DNA of 64,000 bases from UBA9620 sp965220695 (lineage in GTDB: Bacteria; Acidobacteriota; Vicinamibacteria; Vicinamibacterales; UBA8438). The notes beneath the pieces were generated by a model. It did not search any database. It had not been told where the DNA came from and was given only the letters and a program-made list of their open reading frames with translations. The stretch is taken from assembly GCA_965220695.1 (NCBI GenBank), contig OZ244838.1:4774001-4838000 (forward strand). The letters run 5' to 3'. Below, one piece after another: positions 26,140-34,449 of this stretch; positions within the stretch are counted from its first letter, which is position 1, and each line of letters begins with the position of its first letter. The translations under genes and the position numbers were made by a program.

Positions 26140-26596
26140 CTGCGTTCCTGAGTCTCGGATTCCTGAGCGTGCGGATGCTCGTTATCTCCACCATGCCGAT
26201 CCGTGTCTGCGTCTGCGTGTGGTCCTTCGTGAGCCGTGGTTCCCTGAGTTCGAGATCCTGCTGGTCGTTGCGCATGGCGGGTTGGTGAGTCGACCGGTCC
26301 GTGTGCTGTGGGAGGGCGCATGGCGTTGACGTGGAGCAGTTTCCGATCGGCAACGGGGGATCTCGGATCGCTTGGGAGGTTCTCAGAGGCGATTTCCCGG
26401 TTATCGATGTGCCGACGAGATGGGACTGGTCAGCGAACCGCGACGACGAGCCCGGCCTGGTAACTGGCCGTGTTTCCGGCGCGGCACAGACCGCCTGGAG
26501 CCTTTGCACCACCACCGGCTGCGCCGCCGCCAGATCGTGCTACGCTTCGGTGTCGCCGGACCCCGGCGACGTGCCGTGGATCAGCCCGGAGGAGCC
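26140..26596. other. Intergenic stretch without a recognised gene
   Basis: Between the divergent small membrane protein and the quinoprotein gene no frame has coding character, and no RNA gene was recognised. The imperfect direct repeat TTCCTGAGTCTCGGATTCC near 26145 has no clear meaning. GGAGGAGCC just before 26597 is the ribosome-binding site of the next gene. Confidence 0.4.
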
Positions 26597-28255
26597 ATGA
26601 CCGCGAACTGGCGGAGACACGTCCTCACTGCGTTCCTGCTGGTCGTCGTGGGAGCGGCAGGCGCCGCCGCGCAGGATCGGGCCTTTACCCCCGTGACCGA
26701 TGCGATGCTGCAGGACCCCGACCCGAGCGACTGGATCAACTGGCGGCGCACGCTCGACGGGTGGGGATACAGTCCGCTCGACCAGATCAATACCGACAAC
26801 GTCCACCGGCTGCAGCTCGTCTGGGCGTGGCGGCTCGGCCCCGGTGTCAGTCAGACGACACCGATCGTGCACGACGGGGTCATGTATATCGCCAACCCCG
26901 AGAACATCGTGGATGCCGTCGACGCGGTGACCGGCGACCGGCTCTGGCGATACACCCGGGAGCTCGAAGAAGACGAGGACGAGGTTCTCAGCAGCCGGTC
27001 CCGCTCGATCGCGATCTACGGCGACAAGATCTACCTGAACACCTCCGATGCCCACATCGTGGCGCTCGACGCGCGCACGGGCGAGGTCGCCTTCGACCAT
27101 ACCGTGGCGGACAAGGCGCTCGGCTACCGGTATACGAGCGGGCCGATCGTGGTGAACGGGAACATCGTGGCCGGCATGTCCGGCTGCGAGCGGTTCAAGG
27201 AAGATGTCTGCTTCATCTCGGCGCACGACGCCGAGACCGGTGCGGAGGTGTGGCGTACGTCGACCATTGCCCGCCCCGGCGAACCGGGCGGCGATTCCTG
27301 GGGCGACCTGCCGCTGCGGTTTCGCGCGGGCGCCGACTCGTGGATCCCCGGCAGCTACGATCCGACGACCAACCTGACCTTCTGGTCGACGTCCCAGGCC
27401 AAGCCGTGGGCCCGGCTGACCCGCGGGACCGACGGCGACGCGCTGTATAGCAACAGCGTGCTCGCGCTCGACCCGGAGAGCGGCGAGCTCGAGTGGTATT
27501 ACCAGTTCGTCCCGGGTGAGACCCACGACCTGGATGACGTGTTCGAGAGCGTCCTCATCGATCACGACGGGCGCCGCTCGCTCTTCAAGATGGGCAAGAT
27601 GGGCATCCTCTGGGAGCTCGATCGCGAGACCGGCGCGTTCGTGGCCGCGCACGATCTCGGCTACCAGACCCTGATCGACGTCGACCCGCAGACAGGGCAG
27701 GTGACCTACCGGCCCGGGACGATCCCCCAGCCGGGCGTCTTGCTGGAGTTCTGTCCCGACTTCGGCGGCATCCGGAACTGGCACGCCTCCGCGTATCACC
27801 CCGGGACCCAGGCGCTCTACATCCCGATCCATCCAACCTGTGTGAGCGGGGTGTTCACCGAAGTGGAGCGTGAGCTGCACTTCCCGTACTACCGCAACAC
27901 CGGGTGGCAATCGAGGGGCACCACGGCCCACCCGGACAGCCCGGACCACCGCGGCCACCTCATCGCGATGGACATCAACACCGGCGAGATCCTGTGGCGG
28001 CACGCGATGGCCACACGCCCGCGGTCGGCGGCGCTGACGACCGGCGGTGGTCTGGTGGTGGGGGCCGACACCGACCGCCATCTGTACTTTCACGACGCGG
28101 CGACCGGCGACGTTCTGTACGAGACACGACTGCCCGGCTCGGTGCAGGGCTTCCCGATCTCCTATGCGGTCGGCGGCCGGCAATACGTTGCGGTCCCCGT
28201 CGGGGGCAATCGAACCAACGCGGTGTACGTGTTCGCGCTGCCCGCGGCGCAATAG
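26597..28255 (+). CDS. Secreted PQQ-like beta-propeller protein (quinoprotein dehydrogenase family)
   Basis: 552 residues. The ATG at 26597 with GGAGG upstream starts a clear Sec signal (MTANWRRHVLTAFLLVVVGA then AGAAAQ). The mature protein opens with the usual quinoprotein entry (DWINWRRTLDGWGYSPLDQI, NTDNVHRLQLVWAWRLG) and carries blades of the type VDAVTGDRLWRYTREL, IVALDARTGEVAFDH, LALDPESGELEWYYQFVPGETHDLD, DINTGEILWRHAM and FHDAATGDVLYETRLPGS. GETHDLDD corresponds to the HDxWD region near the cofactor. It is shorter than the other quinoprotein in the window and has no heme domain. Whether it still binds PQQ is uncertain. A tandem repeat array begins at the base after its stop. Confidence 0.87.
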   Translation: MTANWRRHVLTAFLLVVVGAAGAAAQDRAFTPVTDAMLQDPDPSDWINWRRTLDGWGYSPLDQINTDNVHRLQLVWAWRLGPGVSQTTPIVHDGVMYIANPENIVDAVDAVTGDRLWRYTRELEEDEDEVLSSRSRSIAIYGDKIYLNTSDAHIVALDARTGEVAFDHTVADKALGYRYTSGPIVVNGNIVAGMSGCERFKEDVCFISAHDAETGAEVWRTSTIARPGEPGGDSWGDLPLRFRAGADSWIPGSYDPTTNLTFWSTSQAKPWARLTRGTDGDALYSNSVLALDPESGELEWYYQFVPGETHDLDDVFESVLIDHDGRRSLFKMGKMGILWELDRETGAFVAAHDLGYQTLIDVDPQTGQVTYRPGTIPQPGVLLEFCPDFGGIRNWHASAYHPGTQALYIPIHPTCVSGVFTEVERELHFPYYRNTGWQSRGTTAHPDSPDHRGHLIAMDINTGEILWRHAMATRPRSAALTTGGGLVVGADTDRHLYFHDAATGDVLYETRLPGSVQGFPISYAVGGRQYVAVPVGGNRTNAVYVFALPAAQ

Positions 28256-28554
28256 CAACCCTTGTGGTTGCCCTGTTCGTCCGTAGGGGCAACCCTTGTG
28301 GTTGCCCTGTTCGTCTGTAGGGGCAACCCTTGTGGTTGCCCGGTTCGTCTGTAGGGGCAACCCTTGTGGTTGCCCGGTTCGTCTGTAGGGGCAACCCTTG
28401 TGGTTGCCCGGTTCGCCTGTAGGGGCAACCCTTGTGGTTGCCCTGTTCGTCCGTAGGGGCAACCCTTGTGGTTGCCCTGTTCGTCTGTAGGGGCAACCCT
28501 TGTGGTTGCCCGGTTCGTCTGTAGGGGCAACCCTTGTGGTTGCCCTGTTCGTCA
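28256..28554. repeat. Tandem array of about nine 34-bp units with internal dyad
   Basis: Eight full 34-bp units from 28283 to 28554 plus a 27-bp partial unit at 28256-28282. The unit is GTAGGGGCAACCCTTGTGGT followed by TGCCCGGTTCGTCT; variation is limited to C/T at a few positions (CCTG or CCGG, and the last base). Each unit contains GGGCAACC-CTTGT-GGTTGCCC, an exact 8-bp stem with 5-base loop. The array starts immediately after the TAG of the quinoprotein gene. There are no unique spacers, so it is not CRISPR. Similar GGGCAACC...GGTTGCCC palindromes occur as scattered repeats in other bacteria. Confidence 0.9.
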
Positions 28555-28555
28555 G

Positions 28556-28648
28556 CCGGAACAACGCAGAGCAGCAGAATTCAGCGTGAAACCGCAGAAT
28601 TCAGCAGGGCGCAGCAGAATTCAGCGGGGCTCTTGCCACGGACGGCTA
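28556..28648 (-). repeat. R1 family element, right part, with internal CAGAATTCAGC repeats
   Basis: AACAACGCAGAGCAGCAGAA leads into three copies of CAGAATTCAGC-like sequence and ends CAGCGGGGCTCTTGCCACGG then ACGGCTAC. This matches the right part of the full R1 element at 59280-59442 (AACAACGCAGATCAGCGG ... CAGCGGGGCTTTTGCCACGG). The left half is missing and replaced by the 34-bp tandem array. The element's end supplies the stop codon of the minus-strand sugar dehydrogenase gene (CTA at 28646). Confidence 0.65.
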
Positions 28649-30070
28649 CGGCACGAGGCGCCTGATCACGCCGTCGTGCTTGTTCAGCAGGAAGACCTGA
28701 CCGCCGGGACCGTGGTCAATGCGCAGGTCGGCCCGGTTGGTGGGCGTCTGCCCCTGGGACACGTTCTTTTCCTGAATCACCTGGAGCAACGTCTTCGTGT
28801 CGCCCTGGTCGCGGAGCAGCACACGGCGTATCGACTCCTGGCCGCCCTCGGGCAGATCGTCGGCGTCAACGTAGAAGATCTCCCCGCTCGGGCTGTCGCC
28901 GAACAGCACCAGGTTCGTCAGTTGCGGGATCGCGTCGTCGCGGTAGACGATGAGGCCGGTTGCGGCCGAACTCCGCTGCAGGAGCGGATCCAGTTGTCCG
29001 TACTCGGCGACGGGGTAACTCAGGCCGGCCTCACCGCGGGGGTCGACCAGACTGACCTCGCGACGGCTGATGAACCGGAAACTGCCCTCCCAGTCGTTCC
29101 AGCCGAGGTTGGCGCCTGACGTCACGAGGCTCATCTCCTCGACGATGTTCTGGCCGATGTCAGCCACGAACAGGTTGCCGTTCTGGACGTCCCAGGCGAA
29201 GCGCTGCGGGTTGCGCACGCCGTAGGCGTAGATCTCGCCGAGCGTGCCGGCGTCGCTGTCGCCTGCAAACGGATTGTCCGCGGGGATGCCGTACTGGCCG
29301 TTGGCGCTGTTGGCGCCGAGCGGATCGATGCGCAGGATCTTGCCGAAGATCGAACCGAGGTTCTGCGCAAGGTCGAGCGGGTCGCCGCCGCTCCCGCCGT
29401 CCGCCGACCCGATGTAGAGGAGCCCGAAGTCGGGATCGCCGCGGGCCGCGAGGGGGTTGAATCCGAGCTGCCCGCCGTTGTGGTTGCCGAACGGCTGCTC
29501 GACCCGCAGCAGCTCGCGCGGCGGACCGCCGTCATAGACCGTGGACGAAGGGTCCTCGGCTGTCCACTCCAGCAGCAGCGTGTCGTGCGCGTCGCTCCCA
29601 CCGCCAGACACGAAGTCGGCCGCCGGCGCGGTATTGTTCGAATCGGTGTAGGCGTAGAGCTTGCCGTACCCCGCCCTCCCCGCCTCGCCGAACTGCGGAT
29701 GGAGGGCGAAGCTCTGGAAACCGCGCTCGCGGCCGGACGCCTGGATTTGGAGCGCCCAGCGCGTGGCGGTGAGATCGAGATACGGCGTGACCGTCCGGCC
29801 GTCGTAGCTGACGGTGTAGACGATGCCGCGCATGTCGCTGACGAACAGGCGGCCGGTGCCCGGCTCATCGACCAGCCGCATCATGCGCGCCGCCTGGCCA
29901 CCGACGTCCGGCAGTGCGGCGAACTCGACGGCGCCGACGCGAATGACGCCGTCGACCGCCGGTATCGGCTCGCCGAACGGATCGTTGCTCGTCTGGGCGC
30001 TCGCCACCGAGACCGCCAGCAGCAGAGCCCACCAGGCGCCGGCGCCGAGACGCACTCTCGCGAACATCAT
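28646..30070 (-). CDS. Secreted PQQ-dependent sugar dehydrogenase-type protein (GDH/sorbosone family)
   Basis: 474 residues with a Sec signal (MMFARVRLGAGAWWALLLAV, SVASAQ). The mature part is the six-bladed propeller of soluble glucose/sorbosone dehydrogenases: ARMMRLVDEPGTGRLFVSDM, GRERGFQSFALHPQFGE, FGNHNGGQLGFNP, LLYIGSADGGSGGDPLDLAQN, SIFGKILRIDP, YAYGVRNPQRFAWD and ADIGQNIVEEMSLV. The NHNGGQL and GVRNPxRxxW motifs carry the catalytic His and PQQ/calcium ligands known from this fold. It would oxidise aldoses in the periplasm. The second ATG (30067) is an equal choice. Its stop lies in the terminus of an R1 repeat. Divergent from the unknown-family gene at 30349. Confidence 0.9.
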   Translation of the reverse strand: MMFARVRLGAGAWWALLLAVSVASAQTSNDPFGEPIPAVDGVIRVGAVEFAALPDVGGQAARMMRLVDEPGTGRLFVSDMRGIVYTVSYDGRTVTPYLDLTATRWALQIQASGRERGFQSFALHPQFGEAGRAGYGKLYAYTDSNNTAPAADFVSGGGSDAHDTLLLEWTAEDPSSTVYDGGPPRELLRVEQPFGNHNGGQLGFNPLAARGDPDFGLLYIGSADGGSGGDPLDLAQNLGSIFGKILRIDPLGANSANGQYGIPADNPFAGDSDAGTLGEIYAYGVRNPQRFAWDVQNGNLFVADIGQNIVEEMSLVTSGANLGWNDWEGSFRFISRREVSLVDPRGEAGLSYPVAEYGQLDPLLQRSSAATGLIVYRDDAIPQLTNLVLFGDSPSGEIFYVDADDLPEGGQESIRRVLLRDQGDTKTLLQVIQEKNVSQGQTPTNRADLRIDHGPGGQVFLLNKHDGVIRRLVP

Positions 30071-30348
30071 GGTTCCGCCCCCGTCCCCCTGGCTGGTTCC
30101 CGTCGTAGACGTGCTGCACCGTGGCGGACATTCTAACCGACTCCGTGCGGACGGCTCCGCGGCGACGCCATCCTCGTACCCTCACCACCTCGCGTGCGCC
30201 CGTACGATTCCCGGTGACACCGATCCGTGAATCCGGGATAATTGCCGGTGCATCACAAGCGAACAGGCGTCACCCGGGCCACGCTGCCGGGTGCGAGCGC
30301 GACCGGGACGGCAGGGACCGTTCGGCCGCCCCGGGAAAGGAGTCAGCC

Positions 30349-31317
30349 ATGAGCACACGCTGCATCGTGACGGCGGTGATCACCCTCGCCCTGCTGGCGC
30401 CGACGGCGCCGGCGGCCGCTCAGGACGCCGGGGCGCGTACCGCCTGGGGCGCGCCAGACCTGCAGGGGGTGTGGGACTTCCGCACCATCACGCCGCTCGA
30501 GCGCCCGCGGGAGTTGGCCGACAAGGCGGTACTGACCGCCGAGGAGGCGGCGGCGTTCGAGAAGCGCACGCTCGAGGCGCAGAACAAGGACCTGCGCGCG
30601 GACGAGATCGGCGCCCGGCGTGACGTCGCCAACGCCTACAACCAGTTCTGGTGGGACTACGGCGACGCCCTCACCGAGGACCGCCGGACATCGCTGGTGG
30701 TCGACCCGGCGAACGGACGTATCCCGCGCAAGCCGCGCGAACGGACCGGGGGCGAGCGGACGCCGGCCGAACGTGCCGCGGCCGTCAGGGCGCGCACGCC
30801 CGCCGGCCCCGAGGACCGGCCGCTGTGGGAGCGCTGCATCCTCGGGTTCAACTCGGGACCGCCGATGCTGCCGAGCGCCTACAACAACAACGTCCAGATT
30901 CTGCAGACACCGGACACCGTGGTGATCTTCAACGAGATGGTGCACAACGCCCGCATCGTTCCGCTCGACGGACGCTCGCACCTGACCGACGACGTCCGCC
31001 AGTTCACCGGTGACGCGCGTGGCCGGTGGGACGGCTCGACCCTGGTCGTCGAGACGCGGAACTTCCTGCGCGAGACCGGGTTCACCGGGTCGGGGGCCGG
31101 CATGCGGCTGGTCGAGCGGTTCGCGCGGGTGGACGACGACACGCTGCGCTACGAATTCACCATCGAGGACCCCGATCGCTTCACTCAGCCCTGGACCGCC
31201 GTGATCCCGATGACGAAGACCGACGCCCCGCTCTTCGAGTACGCCTGCCACGAAGGCAACTACGGCATGACCAACCTGCTGAGCGGAGCGCGCGCCGACG
31301 ACGCGGCGGCGCGCTGA
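30349..31317 (+). CDS. Secreted protein of an uncharacterised acidobacterial family (complete copy)
   Basis: 322 residues. ATG 30349 has AAAGGAG seven bases before it and opens a Sec signal (MSTRCIVTAVITLALLAPTA then PAAAQ). The mature protein begins with the family hallmark AWGAPDLQGVWDFRTITPLERP, followed by a charged helix (LADKAVLTAEEAAAFEKRTL), NQFWWDYG, and a C-terminal half rich in beta strands with DARGRWDGSTLVVET, RLVERFARVDDDTLRYEF, FEYACHEGNYGMTN. Function is unknown; the strand-rich C-terminus suggests a ligand-binding beta barrel. A truncated tail copy is at the window's left edge and a broken N-terminal copy at 55975-56232. It ends convergently with the hydrolase-peptidase gene. 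Confidence 0.85.
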   Translation: MSTRCIVTAVITLALLAPTAPAAAQDAGARTAWGAPDLQGVWDFRTITPLERPRELADKAVLTAEEAAAFEKRTLEAQNKDLRADEIGARRDVANAYNQFWWDYGDALTEDRRTSLVVDPANGRIPRKPRERTGGERTPAERAAAVRARTPAGPEDRPLWERCILGFNSGPPMLPSAYNNNVQILQTPDTVVIFNEMVHNARIVPLDGRSHLTDDVRQFTGDARGRWDGSTLVVETRNFLRETGFTGSGAGMRLVERFARVDDDTLRYEFTIEDPDRFTQPWTAVIPMTKTDAPLFEYACHEGNYGMTNLLSGARADDAAAR

Positions 31318-31345
31318 CACGGGGTTTCACGACGGGCTGCTGGGA
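31318..31345 (-). repeat. R1 repeat remnant between convergent genes
   Basis: CACGGGGTTTCACGACGGGC then TGCTGGGA is the reverse complement of TCCCAGCAGCCCGTCGTGAAACCCCGTG, a close match to the R1 left end (TAGCAGCCCGTGGTGAAACCCCGCG). It fills the entire 28-bp gap between the two stop codons. Confidence 0.6.
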
Positions 31346-34030
31346 CTATTTCTGCAGGTCTTCGATCTCTCGCTCGTTCACCCGGTCGATGATCCGGGCG
31401 AAGGCGCGGGTGACCGCTTCGATCCCGTCGGCCGGCACCGTCGCGGCGGTCTCGTGGTCCGAGTGAAAGTACTCCGGCGCGTCGATCAGCCAGACCGACG
31501 GCACGATCTCTTCCAGCCCGCGGATCTCGCCGACGGGACCACCCGCGTCGATCAAGGTCGAGACCCCGAACGTCTCGTAGGCGTCGGTCGCGATCGCTCG
31601 CAGCCCGGGGCTCCCGCTGACGCCCCACATCAACGCGGACGCACGGTCGGACCACCCGAAGCGGTTTCCCAGCATGTAGACGTCGACGGCGCCGGTGTGC
31701 TCCGCATTGATCAGCAGCGCCGTCTTGTCGAGCACGGTGCTTGCGTTGTCCTCGATCCACGCGACTCCGACCCGTGCGCTGTTGTGGTGGCCCGGCGTGC
31801 CCACGAACTGGATCGTCCGGCGGCGGCGCTCTCTGGGCAGGGCGGCAAAGTACTCGGCGAGCGCCACCGTTGTCGCGACCCCCGCCGCGTTGTCGTTCGC
31901 TCCCTCGAACCAGCCGTCCCGGTGGGCGACGATGACGATCTTCTCGTCGGTCATCCCTGGCAGCGTCGCCCAGACGTTGGCCGTCTCGAGACCGGCGACC
32001 GTCTCGACATCGAGGGTGACCTGGACGCGCGGCGCCGGCCCGCCGGCTTCGATCATGGCCCGGAGCGCGTCGCCGTCCTGCTGACCAAGAGAAAACGTCG
32101 GCGCCGCGGTGCCGGTGGGGTAGAACTGTGTCCGGATGTTCCCGGGCAGCGCCACGCTGACCAGGATGACGGCGGCGCCCAGGGCGTCGGCCCGCCGGAC
32201 CGCGCCGTTCACGGTGGCGGAGTGCCGCAGGGTGCTGCGCATCGGCATGCTCGTGATGAGCGCCGCCTTCCCGGCCACGTCTCGACCAGCGAAATCGGCC
32301 TCGGTCCCCAAGCCGACATACACCACCTCGAGGTCGAGACCGCCGGCCGACGTCGCAGGCGTGCCGTAGGCCGGCTGGGCCGTCTCGAGCGCCATGGCCC
32401 CGGTGGCGGCTTTCGCCGTCAGTGACCACGACCGCGGCATCCATTGCGGTGCCAGGGCCAGCGTCTGGGTTCGGACCTCGGGCACGCCGGCAGCGCGCAG
32501 CTTGTCCGCCATCCACGCCGCGTTCTCGGCATCGGCCTCGGTGCCGATGATGCGCCCCCAGAACTGATGTCCCGCGTCCCGGTAGCGCCGCGAGATCGCG
32601 GTCAACTCTTCGACAAGGAGCTTCACATGATCCCCGTCGATGGCGCCATACGGCGTGCCGATGTCGTCGCGCTCCGCCTCGCGCACCGTTGCCACGGCGT
32701 CGTGCTCCAGGATGTAGCCGGCCGCGAGGTTCGCCGCAACAACCTCCTCGACCGCGTCGACGTAACTCTGATGGCTCGGGTAGAGCTCCGCGAGCGTGTG
32801 GGCGTCGAACGGTTCATGCGTGCCATACAGCTGGCAGAACCGCTGCCTGCCGGTGTTGGTGCCGGTGTTCGTCGCGGTGGGCACCGCGTGCGCGGCGAGC
32901 TGGATGCCGCCCAGCGCGTTCCCGTGTCCGTCGCGCGCGAAGACCGCGGGCGGACCGACCGACACGGTCTCCAGCGGCGGCGCGGCCGGTGGGGGCGTCC
33001 CCTCGTCGACCCAGCGGACGAGGTGGTCGAACGCCGCGTGCATCACATGCCGGAACGGCAAGCGGCTGTACGAGGGACGGTCGCAATCCGGCACGCCGGT
33101 CTCGGCCGTCGCCAGCGCACGGCCCGCCTCGAGGGCCGCGACCCGCGATGATTCGATCCGAAAGAAGATGTCGACGTGCGACGACCCGGCGACCTCCCAA
33201 CTCCGGAATGCGGCGGTGTCAGGCTGCCGAATCGCGGCCCGGCTGACCATGTCGCCTTCGGCCATCAGCTTCCAGATCTTGACGTCCTGGTCCTGCCGGA
33301 TCCGGTTGCCGCCCCCATGGATGACCACGGCGTCGTACACCGGATCGCGCGGGTGGACGTTGTTGAGATACACGGAGAGTCGACTCGCCGACTGCGAGTG
33401 CCCGGTGGCGAAGAGACGCGCGACGTTCAGCCCGCCCAACACGTCGACGTCCCCGGGGTCGCGCACGGCCCGTCCGACCGCCGAGAAGATGTCGTATGAC
33501 AGCGCATCACCCTCGACGCTGCCGTCATGCGTCACGTCGAGCGATCCGTAGCGGACCGGACTCCAGCGCCGCAGATGGTCGACGCCGACTCGCTGCGCCG
33601 AGACGCCAATCCAGGCGTACCCGTTGCGCACGAAATACGCGCCCGCCTGAAACCAGTCGATGTCGAGGTCGCGGCCGGCCGTCACGTTGTTCCACTCGAC
33701 CACGACGGTGCCGTTGAAGCGCTCCGGCGAGACCGGGCGTCGTACGACGAGGCGGGTCTTGTACGGATGCCCGCCGTCGATGATGCTGCCCGTGGTGAGG
33801 TCCGGCGTCGTGTATCGGTTGGCGGTGCCCTCGATGAAGAACTCCTCCTCGACGTAGCCATGCCCGGCCAGGTCGATCGCCGATGTCGAGAACACGAAAT
33901 CGTGCGAGGGGTCTCCCGGTGGCACCGACACCGTGATCGGTCCTGTGATGGTCACCCGCTGCGCCTGCGCCGCCGCGGCAAGCGCGAACGTGAGACAGAC
34001 AAGCCCGATCGAGACATGTGAGCGTCGCAT
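31346..34030 (-). CDS. Alpha/beta-hydrolase domain protein fused to an M28-type peptidase
   Basis: 894 residues with a Sec signal (MRRSHVSIGLVCLTFALAAA then AQAQ) and GGGAGGAAACTCG before ATG. Residues about 25-440 are an alpha/beta-hydrolase domain (PF20091-like): RLVVRRPV, GTVVVEWNNVT, nucleophile region ATGHSQSASRLSVYLN and SSHVDIFF. Residues about 450-894 are an M28 metallopeptidase with a PA-like insert. Zinc-binding positions visible are His703 and Asp705 (AHRDGWFEGANDN, Asp713), INAEHTG and YFHSDHET. The usual catalytic GEE is replaced by PGHHNS (His748-His749). It is probably a periplasmic hydrolase acting on peptides or amides, with an altered active site. The two halves could be separate activities on one exported chain. 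Confidence 0.85.
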   Translation of the reverse strand: MRRSHVSIGLVCLTFALAAAAQAQRVTITGPITVSVPPGDPSHDFVFSTSAIDLAGHGYVEEEFFIEGTANRYTTPDLTTGSIIDGGHPYKTRLVVRRPVSPERFNGTVVVEWNNVTAGRDLDIDWFQAGAYFVRNGYAWIGVSAQRVGVDHLRRWSPVRYGSLDVTHDGSVEGDALSYDIFSAVGRAVRDPGDVDVLGGLNVARLFATGHSQSASRLSVYLNNVHPRDPVYDAVVIHGGGNRIRQDQDVKIWKLMAEGDMVSRAAIRQPDTAAFRSWEVAGSSHVDIFFRIESSRVAALEAGRALATAETGVPDCDRPSYSRLPFRHVMHAAFDHLVRWVDEGTPPPAAPPLETVSVGPPAVFARDGHGNALGGIQLAAHAVPTATNTGTNTGRQRFCQLYGTHEPFDAHTLAELYPSHQSYVDAVEEVVAANLAAGYILEHDAVATVREAERDDIGTPYGAIDGDHVKLLVEELTAISRRYRDAGHQFWGRIIGTEADAENAAWMADKLRAAGVPEVRTQTLALAPQWMPRSWSLTAKAATGAMALETAQPAYGTPATSAGGLDLEVVYVGLGTEADFAGRDVAGKAALITSMPMRSTLRHSATVNGAVRRADALGAAVILVSVALPGNIRTQFYPTGTAAPTFSLGQQDGDALRAMIEAGGPAPRVQVTLDVETVAGLETANVWATLPGMTDEKIVIVAHRDGWFEGANDNAAGVATTVALAEYFAALPRERRRRTIQFVGTPGHHNSARVGVAWIEDNASTVLDKTALLINAEHTGAVDVYMLGNRFGWSDRASALMWGVSGSPGLRAIATDAYETFGVSTLIDAGGPVGEIRGLEEIVPSVWLIDAPEYFHSDHETAATVPADGIEAVTRAFARIIDRVNEREIEDLQK

Positions 34031-34449
34031 CGAGTTTCCTCCCGGGCCGCCAGCTCGCGCCGATCCATTACAGGCAGCCGGGACCGGCGCCTGCGCGACG
34101 ACAGGAAATTATAGGCCCCCCCGTCCAGCACGCCAAGCCCTCCCCGGCCCTCCGTGAACATGAAGCCGTCCGTCATCCGGCGCTGGACCCTCGGGTGCGC
34201 GAGCAACGTATCGCGGTCAGCGCCGCGACGGTCGGCTGCTGCCTGGCAGCAGCGCGGCCGGGGCTGGCCGTTGCATCGCCTTTCGTCGACGTTCCCGACC
34301 CTTGGCGTGTGTCATCTAAGGCTTCAAGTGGCCATGTTGGACAGCAGCGAGGCCACCATTCCAACAGTCGCCGAGAGCGACCATATCCCCGAGCGCCGGC
34401 CGACCACCGCTCGAACAGCAACTTCGGTCATCGGACATCTTGCAGCCTT
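34031..34449. other. Intergenic stretch without a recognised gene
   Basis: 420 bp between two minus-strand genes. Several short frames exist but none has a protein-like composition. AAATTATAGGCCCCCCC near 34107 is a small AT patch that could carry the promoter of the downstream M28 gene. No repeat copy was recognised. Confidence 0.4.

Noticed and set aside
28256..28554. CRISPR-like appearance of the 34-bp repeats
   Set aside because: Units follow each other without any unique spacers and no cas gene is nearby.
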